64,000 nucleotides of DNA, taken from the NCBI GenBank assembly GCA_050942875.1, contig JBMNOD010000010.1, positions 1-64,000 on the forward strand, written 5' to 3'. Source of the stretch: JAAZAI01 sp050942875 (GTDB taxonomy: Bacteria > Verrucomicrobiota > Kiritimatiellia > RFP12 > UBA3636). Shown here one piece after another: positions 45,245 to 52,110 of the stretch. Position 1 is the first letter of the stretch. Every line of letters starts with the position of its first letter. The notes under the pieces were generated by a model. That model ran no database searches, was not told where the DNA came from, and saw only the letters and a program-made list of their open reading frames with translations. The position numbers and the translations under genes were made by a program.

Positions 45245-45986
45245 GTGCCCATTTTCACATCACCCGACAACAACCGCTTGAAATTTCCACTTGGCGCATC
45301 GATCCTGGCTGGGCTGGCGTTGTTCGGCGGGTGGTGCGCCGAAGCGGAATACTCCGACACGGCGCAACCCACCTCGGCGACGCGCTATTTCGGCACGTTG
45401 CGGGACGATCCCGCGCACACCGCCGAACAGGTCGCGATGGGCATCCGCGTCGAGGTCGTCGGCGTGAATTGGATGCGCTTCGAGCCGAGACCTGGCGCGG
45501 TTGACGCCGCCTACGTGGAGAAGGTTCGCGACAAAATCCGCCGCTTCCGTGAAGCCGGCGCGCTCGTCTGCCTCGACTTCACCTTGCAGTACCCCAAAGC
45601 GTGGGTGTTCGAGATTCCGCACAGCCGCTTCGCGAACCAGCATGGCCAAGAGGTATCGCGACCACGATCCCGGGCGCGATTTTCCCAACGGCATCTTCAA
45701 CCGCCGCGTCCGCGGCCTCGTTTGGGCCTTCGAGCGCAATCTCTACGACACCACCGGCAAGCATGCCTCGATCGACCTCTACGCACGATGCATCCGCGAA
45801 CTCGCCTCGCCCATGCCCACGTCTGCCGAGCCGTCCGAGCCCCGCATCGCGAAGGAAGCCGAAGCGCTTCTGCGCGACGAATCGAGCCGCGTCTTCCCTG
45901 CGGGCATCAACGCGCAGAACGGTGAAACCAAGCCGAGCTTCAGGCCTTCCACTCTGAAGAGGATCATCTTATGCAGTCCCACGTGA
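45245..45986 (+). pseudogene. Frameshifted remnant of a secreted GH42-like glycosidase
   Basis: A GTG at 45245 with AGGAAG upstream starts a signal-like segment (PLGASILAGLALFGGWCAEAE). A barrel start follows: GIRVEVVGVNWMRFEPRPGA, YVEKVRDKIRRFREAGALVC, LDFTLQYPKAWV and SRFANQHGQE. Near 45645 the frame changes: the protein continues as YRDHDPGRDFPNGIFNRRVR in the frame one base away. After about 45750 the sequence no longer follows the family, and the catalytic region is gone. This resembles the N-terminal third of GH42-like beta-galactosidases. One frameshift and a large deletion make it non-functional. The oxidoreductase and permease genes that follow may once have formed a sugar-use operon with it. 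Confidence 0.7.
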
Positions 45987-46026
45987 CATCGCCGGATGCG
46001 CGTCTTTTACGGAGCAAGAAAACGAC

Positions 46027-47043
46027 ATGGAATCAACAATGAAGAAAATCAGCATAGTCGGGAACCGAGGCCATCTGAATGTGGTGCTCAACGACATCAA
46101 AAAGTTAGGCGAATGCGAGATTGCAGGCGTCTGCGGCGCAGGATCCGAAATGTCGGTCCAGGATGTCGCGGAATCCTGCACACGGGTTCTGGGCCAGACG
46201 CCCGCACAGTTTGAGGGCGACTACCGCGCCATGCTCGATGTGGCGAAGCCCGACGTGCTTGTCGTCTGCGGCCCCTTTGAAGACCATGCCGCCATGACGG
46301 TCGAAGCCATGGACCGCGGCATTCATGTGTTTTGCGAAAAGCCCATTGCCACGACACTGGAAGGTCTCGCGGAGCTCGCCAAGGCCCATCGGCGCCATCC
46401 GGACGTCAAGATCGCGCAGATGTGCGGCCCGCATTACGACGTCGGCATGTGGTCCGCCACGCGCCATCTGTCCGAAATCGGCACGGTGCGGCTGATGAAC
46501 GCGCAGAAATCCTACAAGCTCGGAAAACGCGAAGCGTTTTTCATGCGGCGCCGAACCTCCTCGGGGTTGATCCCCTGGGTGGGCATCCATGCCATCTCCT
46601 GGCTGTACCATTTTGCGGGCAGGACTCCCTTCAAGGCCGTCTGCGCTGCACACTCCTCCGACTTCAACAAGGACCACGGAGACCTTGAGATGAGCGCCGC
46701 CTGCCTCTTTGAATTCGAAGGCGGCGTGTCGGCCTCCGCCTCGATCGATTATCTGCGTCCGGAAAATCCCTCCATTGGACATGGCGACGATCGAATCCGC
46801 GTGATGGGAACAGGCGGGTCGATTGAAGTGCGCGACGGCATATGCCACTGGTTCACTGCATCAGAATCCGAGACGTTTTGCGACGCGCCGCCGTTCGGGA
46901 TGTTCGAAGACTTCCTCCGCGCTGTCAACGGCGATCCCGCGAACATCATGACCGGCATCGATCTGCTGCGCGTGACACAAGCATCTCTCCTGGCTCGGGA
47001 AGCGGCGGACCTCCACCAGCGCCTTTCCGTTCCCGCCCTCTAA
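46027..47043 (+). CDS. Gfo/Idh/MocA-family oxidoreductase
   Basis: A 338-aa protein, the usual length. The N-terminal Rossmann fold starts KKISIVGNRGHLNVVL; its glycine pattern departs from the normal GxGxxG, with GNRGH instead. It has the family motifs KPDVLVVCGPFEDHAAMTVE and HVFCEKPIATTLEGL, with Lys in EKP contacting cofactor. The C-terminal domain has GIHAISWLYHFAG with the usual His-Asp/Trp helix region. The family oxidises or reduces sugars and inositols with NAD(P). It is cytoplasmic. An alternative ATG is at 46039. The permease follows after 77 bases, suggesting a shared pathway for a sugar or sugar acid. Confidence 0.88.
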   Translation: MESTMKKISIVGNRGHLNVVLNDIKKLGECEIAGVCGAGSEMSVQDVAESCTRVLGQTPAQFEGDYRAMLDVAKPDVLVVCGPFEDHAAMTVEAMDRGIHVFCEKPIATTLEGLAELAKAHRRHPDVKIAQMCGPHYDVGMWSATRHLSEIGTVRLMNAQKSYKLGKREAFFMRRRTSSGLIPWVGIHAISWLYHFAGRTPFKAVCAAHSSDFNKDHGDLEMSAACLFEFEGGVSASASIDYLRPENPSIGHGDDRIRVMGTGGSIEVRDGICHWFTASESETFCDAPPFGMFEDFLRAVNGDPANIMTGIDLLRVTQASLLAREAADLHQRLSVPAL

Positions 47044-47120
47044 TTCAATTCAGAGACCTGGTATAAAGATCTGATGCTCGTCATTTTCCTCTGCGGGCTC
47101 GTATACAAGAGATAAGAACC

Positions 47121-48098
47121 ATGTTTACCGCTTTGCTATTTTTGATTTCAACCGGACTCAGTTGGATCGTCGTCGGCGCGGCGGTTGGGCTTATCGGTCG
47201 AAGGGGCCTAAACCTCCTCTACTACCAGATTCTGTATGCGTTCTGCGGGATCATCATGAGTGTTGCTCTGGCGGTCTATGACCCGAGCAAGTTGATTCCA
47301 CCAGCAGGCATCTCGACATCAACCTGGTGCTGGACGCTTATCGGCTCTTTTTCGAACGGCTTTTTCAATTACCTCATGATCCGGCTGATGGGAACGGCGA
47401 TGAAGCGCGGCCCGAACGCCATCGTGTGGGCAACGATTCAGTCGGGGTTTATCTATCCGTTTCTCATGGGGTGGCTCATTTTTGGCGTGCCAATGAACGC
47501 CTGCCGCATAACGGGCATCATTCTCATCGTCACAAGCATCTTCCTCTACGCCGCGCGCGGCAAGGCACGAAGCGCACAGAACGTAACGGGCGCTCAGCAA
47601 CGAGCAACGGACAGTAGCGAGCCCGTGGCGGCATGGCTCATCCCGTCCCTGCTCGGCATGCTCTGCTGCGGCATCAATCAGTGCGGTGCAAACTTGGCAT
47701 CGTATCTCCCTCGCGGACAGGAATTTCCAAGCGCATTCCGGAACCTCGTGTCCATATTCGGCGCCCTTGTCGGTTGCTCCCTCGGCCTTGCGTGGCAACA
47801 CATCGAAGGGACAAGGTTGCGGAGGCCAACTTGGAGAGACCTCCGGACGACCGCCATTTTCGCGGCGGCCGTCATGAGCGTGAGCTTCACCTCAAACGTG
47901 TTTCTCATGTATCCGGGCCTCGACATTCTTGAATCGCTCGGCCGGGGTCCGATGGGATACCCGATCATGGTCTGTTCCTGCGTGATCGGCTTCTTTCCCT
48001 ACGGGATCTTCGTCCTCAAGGAGCGCATCAATCCCATTCAGGCGCTGGGAGTTGTCGTCGGCATCGTCGGCATCGTCCTCGTTTCCACGCCCGCCTGA
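47121..48098 (+). CDS. DMT-superfamily (EamA/sugar permease-like) transporter
   Basis: A 325-aa integral membrane protein with about ten helices in two halves (TALLFLISTGLSWIVVGAAV ... GIILIVTSIFLYAA, then AWLIPSLLGMLCCGINQCGA ... VVVGIVGIVLVSTPA). A central soluble loop spans about 153-175. Late residues FVLKERINPIQALGVVVGI match the EamA pattern where a Lys-Glu-Arg turn precedes the last helix. It resembles rhamnose or GRP-type sugar permeases of the same superfamily, but the substrate is unknown. It is probably co-transcribed with the oxidoreductase upstream. AGAGAT lies about 9 bases before the ATG. Confidence 0.8.
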   Translation: MFTALLFLISTGLSWIVVGAAVGLIGRRGLNLLYYQILYAFCGIIMSVALAVYDPSKLIPPAGISTSTWCWTLIGSFSNGFFNYLMIRLMGTAMKRGPNAIVWATIQSGFIYPFLMGWLIFGVPMNACRITGIILIVTSIFLYAARGKARSAQNVTGAQQRATDSSEPVAAWLIPSLLGMLCCGINQCGANLASYLPRGQEFPSAFRNLVSIFGALVGCSLGLAWQHIEGTRLRRPTWRDLRTTAIFAAAVMSVSFTSNVFLMYPGLDILESLGRGPMGYPIMVCSCVIGFFPYGIFVLKERINPIQALGVVVGIVGIVLVSTPA

Positions 48099-48147
48099 GC
48101 TATAAGCGGTCCTTGCCCATACTCGCCTGGGATTTTTAGAATTTTTA

Positions 48148-48160
48148 GGGGGCTGTCCCC
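48148..48160. repeat. REP-like hairpin on the 3' side of the RAYT gene
   Basis: GGGGGCTGTCCCC in a TTTTTA...AAG context, about 107 bases past the 3' end of the transposase gene. It is in inverse orientation to the copy upstream of the gene at 49398. Confidence 0.65.
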
Positions 48161-48266
48161 AAGATTTTACAAACAGTTGGGGATGAAGGCCACATCTGCA
48201 GTCTCTATCTTTTACAATTCGTTATGGAGTTTTACGGTCTTCCGGCCAGGTGAAACGACAATTGAA

Positions 48267-49310
48267 CTAGGCAATACGACTTTTCGGTACGCTTAACTCG
48301 CCGCCACCGCGCAAAGGTCGAGCCGTGTAGATCTCCAATTCATCGCATCCGGCACATTTTCGCTTGGTGTCCTTCCCCGCCGCAAGGCGCTTGACGACCT
48401 CAATCACAAATATGGCAGGACCAACTGCGACGCCATGGCTGAAGTAACGCACTTTGCAGCGTATCGCCTCGAAAAGCGACACCGCCTTGCCTTCCTTGAG
48501 TGCCGCATCGACCTTGGCGGCATCGAATTCCGACTCGTTGTCGGGGTCGTATTTGGCAGCGGACGCGGCGATGGCTCCACCAGATGCAGGCGCATCGACA
48601 TACCCCTCCATCGCGGCATCACAGGCGGCAAGCGCGATCTCGTATGACACGGCATCCTTGCGTCCGAGCGCCGTGCCGACGAGATTGCACATCGCCTTGC
48701 GGGCAAGACCTTTCCCTTGCTTTGCAGCACCGTAGCCAGACCACTGATACGAGCCGGGGTCGCCGACGACATCGGCTCGGACGGGGTTGAGATTGATGTA
48801 GGCGGCAACGGTCATAAGAGTGCTGTAGTCGGGCGAAAGAAGGATGCTCTTGAAACGCGAGCCCCAGATCGTGCCGGTATGCTTGTGCCGATCGTTGTAC
48901 ATCATCGAGAACGTCTCTTTGAGCGTCTTGCAGAATTGGGAGAGGTCGTACATACGCAGACGAAGCGCCGCCTTGGCATCCAAGACCCTGTACTCCATGC
49001 CTTTGTTCTCCCACAACTCCCATTCAGTCAAGATGCGATCCGTCTTGGTCTTGCCGTAAAGCAGGCACATGCGCCGGACGAGCTCGTCGTCGTCCACTTC
49101 CTTGGGCAAGGGGACTTTCACGAGGATGTGGAAATGGTTGTCCATCAAGGCGTAAGCGAGGATATCGACTCCGGAAAAGCCGGCGACGGCGTTCATCAGC
49201 CACTCCAGGCGGGGCTTCTCCTCGGCATCGAGCAGAAATCGCTGGCCGGAAATCCGGCTGATGACATGGTAGAACCCCTCACCTTTCGCGAGGACTCGTG
49301 GCAATCTCAT
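48267..49310 (-). CDS. REP-associated tyrosine transposase (Y1_Tnp / RAYT)
   Basis: About 347 aa from the ATG at 49310, which has AGAGGT 7 bases upstream; an upstream frame start at 49391 has none. The HUH motif is H59-F-H61 (YALMDNHFHILVK), and the conserved catalytic Tyr region reads AAYINLNPVRADVV. Early residues are MRLPRVLAKGEGFYHVISRI, typical of RAYTs. These single-strand transposases nick at REP hairpins and are domesticated in many genomes. The C-terminal part (about 200-347) is longer than in minimal members. GGGGACAGACCCC-type hairpins lie on both sides and elsewhere in the window, so they are its likely substrates. Confidence 0.9.
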   Translation of the reverse strand: MRLPRVLAKGEGFYHVISRISGQRFLLDAEEKPRLEWLMNAVAGFSGVDILAYALMDNHFHILVKVPLPKEVDDDELVRRMCLLYGKTKTDRILTEWELWENKGMEYRVLDAKAALRLRMYDLSQFCKTLKETFSMMYNDRHKHTGTIWGSRFKSILLSPDYSTLMTVAAYINLNPVRADVVGDPGSYQWSGYGAAKQGKGLARKAMCNLVGTALGRKDAVSYEIALAACDAAMEGYVDAPASGGAIAASAAKYDPDNESEFDAAKVDAALKEGKAVSLFEAIRCKVRYFSHGVAVGPAIFVIEVVKRLAAGKDTKRKCAGCDELEIYTARPLRGGGELSVPKSRIA

Positions 49311-49397
49311 GGTGTACCTCTTTTGTTTGAATTTGACGGTTTTTAGGCGTTTGAGGACAGAATAGCACATGCAGACGACGGATGCGAGCATAAAATA

Positions 49398-49410
49398 GGG
49401 GACAGACCCC
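49398..49410. repeat. REP-like hairpin upstream of the RAYT gene
   Basis: GGGGACAGACCCC within aaata...taaaag, 88 bases before the transposase start codon. The AAATA/TAAAA flanks can extend the stem. Confidence 0.75.
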
Positions 49411-49457
49411 TAAAAGTGCGAGGAAAGCATACAGAGGATGACGGCATGGGGCGGTTG

Positions 49458-50328
49458 TCACGGCGTTTTGGATGAAGCCAATCGTTGCGCGGTCTTGAAT
49501 TCCGGATGAGATTCAAGGTTTTCCCTGTGGTACTCGATCAAATCGCCATGGTTGTAAACACTGATGGACGATAGCTTTCCGGCATGATTCCACTCGAACC
49601 TCGCGCCGTCGAGAACATCATTCTCAAAATGACCGTACAACTCCCTGGTTCCGCTTTTAGTCCACGTTTCCCATGAACCGTGTTTGATGAAATCCCCGAA
49701 ATCATCCATGTAGCCGTGGATTCTGTCCATCGGTTGCCCATTGGGGAAGTATATTGTTCGGACAACATCGGTGCCGTTGGTCTCCATCCAAGGCATGTTG
49801 AGCGTCGGCAGCGAAAAAGGGACGCGTTGCTTTTTTGCCTTGTCCACCAGATCATTAAGATTAAAGAGGTACTGGTGGGCATTGTATCCACCACTGTAAT
49901 GTCCGGTCTGTTGTCAGATGGAAAGAAGATCCAAAGCTGTCTTCTGTTGCATTTCTTTTGAGAATCCATATTCTTCGGCTTTTTTCCATGCCCTCTCAAG
50001 AGTATTGATCTGGCGAATTGCGCCGTGAAACATGTAGTGCGGAGAGTGACGGAGCCCTGGTGAAAAGGTAAACGCCCTCCGCCATTCTGGATTGCTTCCG
50101 GCAATTACGTCCGGGGGAAGCGCCTTGGTCATCGGCGTGTCCTCAATTTTCTCAAACACTTTGCAGAACATGAAGTAGCGACTGTAACGCAGTCTGCCGG
50201 TCGCAATATCCACATCGATATGTTTGCACCAAATCGGACTCCAGGGAAAAAACAAAGAGATGACAAAGACGGCGAGGATCAAGGTTGCCCACCGCAAAAA
50301 ACGCCAATTTAAGATACTGCCTGACCAT
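49458..50328 (-). pseudogene. Gene interrupted by an in-frame TGA (unknown protein with MORN-like end)
   Basis: Two parts lie in one minus-strand frame, separated only by TGA at 49914-49916. The 5' part (to 50297) has a hydrophobic anchor LILAVFVISLFFPW and ends ALDLLSI. After the TGA it continues QQTGHYSGGYNAHQYLFNLN and then DLVDKAKKQRVPF, with late residues GHFENDVLDGARFEWNHAGK resembling MORN-like antitoxin components. No ATG with a good ribosome site starts the second part. The first part starts only at TTG; an ATG at 50328 behind GGGGGGA is one base out of frame and would join through a six-T run, hinting at a second lesion. Either it is a decaying gene, two coupled cistrons or a sequencing error. 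Base composition is AT-rich relative to the window. Confidence 0.6.
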
Positions 50329-50508
50329 CGTCCCCCCTATTCAAAACAATTGCTCCATGTGATGCCGATCCGCCCGGCGAGAAAATGGCAGATGCAAGCA
50401 CCTGCCAAAATCGCTTCGCGTATGTATGGACTTCCGCGTAACCATTGACTAAGTTACGTCGTGAAACACACATTGTCAAGCAAATGAACTTTGAAGCTTC
50501 AAGCCAAT

Positions 50509-50537
50509 GCAAAAGATTAAAATTTAATCTTTTGCAA
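50509..50537. promoter_or_regulatory. 14-bp perfect palindrome arms (operator- or terminator-like)
   Basis: TGCAAAAGATTAAA and its exact complement are separated by one base. It lies in an AT-rich gene-free stretch between the interrupted gene and the convergent end of the Sir2 gene. A protein-binding site or a bidirectional terminator are both possible. Apart from this, 50330-50640 holds nothing recognised. Confidence 0.5.
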
Positions 50538-50644
50538 CCTCCGACTTGGGTTTAAGAAGCAACTTTTCGAATGGAGCAGATTCTAATTAATTTAATCGCC
50601 TCCTTTGTCGTGTTACTGACATATATCGGGGGAACGAACCGCCA

Positions 50645-51388
50645 CTACGGTTTCAGCTTGAAAACGTCGAGGATGGTTTCGGCAAACTCTGCCAGATCAT
50701 TGAAGCGGAGCATGGCGCGGGAATCAAGAGGGGTTGCACCTGCATTGACGATAATAATCTTCCCGCCATGGAGGAGCGTCTGTTCGGGAAGCGCCGAGGC
50801 AGGATAAACCGTCAGCGAGGTGCCGAGGACAATCATGAGGTCGGATCGGGATGCCAGAGCCTCTGCGCCGGCAAAGGCTTCGACAGGGAGCGCTTCGCCG
50901 AAAAACGTGATGTCTGGCTTGTAGATGCCGCCGCAGGCGCACCGTGGCACGGTGTCGTCGCAGCCACGGCGGATGTCCCGAATCTCATCGAGCGTCTTGG
51001 CATCGTTGCATCGGCGGCAGTGATGGACGGCGGCGGTTCCGTGGACGGCATAGACAGGCGAACTTCCCGCGCGCTCGTGGAGTCCATCGACATTCTGGGT
51101 AATCACACCTCGAAACGACTCGAGGTTGTCCTGAAGGGCTTTCACAGCCAGATGGACGGGGCCGGGCTTGACTTCATCCATCCCGTAGACGAGACGATTG
51201 GCTCGCTGATAGAAGAAATTCGGATCGTCATCAAAAAGACGAATGTCGAAAAGGCGCTGGGCATCGGGATCGCGATACACGCCATTCGGCCCTCTGAAGT
51301 CGGGTATTCCGCAGAAGGTAGAAACTCCAGCGCCGGTGAAAACAGCAAGGTGCTTTGCGTCTTGAATGGGTTTGATGATCGATTTCAT
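50645..51388 (-). CDS. cobB: Sir2-family NAD-dependent protein deacylase
   Basis: About 247 aa from the ATG at 51388, which has AAAGG 10 bases upstream; the frame could extend to 51478 but would cross the promoter. It has all the sirtuin motifs: FTGAGVSTFCGIPDFRGPNG (from residue 17), GVITQNVDGLHERAG, the catalytic His in YAVHGTAAVHHC, four zinc Cys (CRRC and CAC with an intervening Cys), DITFFGEALP, IVLGTSLTVYPASALP and a late IIIVNAGATPLD. It removes acyl groups from lysines using NAD in the cytoplasm. It stands alone next to a mobile element. Confidence 0.93.
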   Translation of the reverse strand: MKSIIKPIQDAKHLAVFTGAGVSTFCGIPDFRGPNGVYRDPDAQRLFDIRLFDDDPNFFYQRANRLVYGMDEVKPGPVHLAVKALQDNLESFRGVITQNVDGLHERAGSSPVYAVHGTAAVHHCRRCNDAKTLDEIRDIRRGCDDTVPRCACGGIYKPDITFFGEALPVEAFAGAEALASRSDLMIVLGTSLTVYPASALPEQTLLHGGKIIIVNAGATPLDSRAMLRFNDLAEFAETILDVFKLKP

Positions 51389-51434
51389 GGTTTTGCGCCT
51401 TTCTCCTGAAAACATGGGAATCCTGGTATCCTTC

Positions 51435-51463
51435 AGTATAACGCATTTCTCGAAAATTTGAAA
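51435..51463 (-). promoter_or_regulatory. Promoter of the Sir2 gene
   Basis: A consensus-like TATACT -10, a 17-base spacer and a weak TTTCAA -35 on the minus strand, about 47 bases before the ATG at 51388. Confidence 0.5.
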
Positions 51464-51478
51464 CGTTGAAGGTTTCAA

Positions 51479-52030
51479 GAGTGCGTGTCAGAATCGTGAC
51501 GTGGTTCCTTGAGTTTCAATGAAACATGGAGGCCCCTTGATGCAACTTCAAAACCAATCCCTCTCTGTGTCTCTGTGTCGTGTTTAGAATTTTCAAGACA
51601 GGATTACAGGATTTACAGGATTGGTTTCTGTGTCCTTCTGTGTCTTCTGTGGACAAACCCCACTCGGCGCAGCCGCCACCACGCTCAGGTTTCAAGTGTC
51701 AAGTGTCACAAAAACAACAAAAATTTTCTGTGTGTTCTGTGCTTTCTTGTGTTCTGTGCTTTCTGTTGTGGTTAAGGGTATCTGTCCACAGAACAGAAAA
51801 GACACAGACGGCTGAGGCAAGTTGGTTTCTTTTTTTCAAACACAGAGACACAGAGGCACAAAGGCGTGTGGGGAGAAGCGAAGCAAAGGAAACACACTTT
51901 CTAAATCAGGAAGGAACGGCGGAGGTGCGGAGTGTGGTTCATTGCAGCAAAAGCACTACACAAAAAACCTTTTCAATACGCATGACATAGGCAATGCCGT
52001 ATTTGTGTTTTACTTTTCTGATACACACCC
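51479..52030. mobile_element. 552-bp relative of the MITE at 26871
   Basis: The left end GAGTGCGTGTCAGAATCGTG and the right end ...CTTTTCTGATACACACCC match the termini of the 400-bp element with a few changes. Matching segments include a ccttgagttt-to-atggagg stretch near the left, gtgtctctgtgtcg against cacagagacacagagg arms inside, and cataggcaatgccg near the right. It is longer because it contains the ctgtggacaaaccccactcg repeat at 51650. Flanks share only TTCAAG, so a target duplication is decayed or absent. No transposase is encoded. Confidence 0.75.
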
Positions 52031-52042
52031 ACTTCAAGTGGT

Positions 52043-52071
52043 TTGCGAGAGGGGTCTAAATGCGATATACT
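52043..52071 (+). promoter_or_regulatory. Promoter of mnmG
   Basis: TTGCGA, 17 bases, TATACT. The ATG at 52060 falls inside it, which argues for the mnmG start at 52111. Confidence 0.65.
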
Positions 52072-52110
52072 GATAAGAAAACCAAGACCATCCTGGCAAG
52101 CATCGCATTC

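Noticed and set aside
49914..49916. Selenocysteine recoding at the TGA
   Set aside because: The second half lacks any redox family, and no clear selenocysteine hairpin follows. Decay or sequencing error is simpler.
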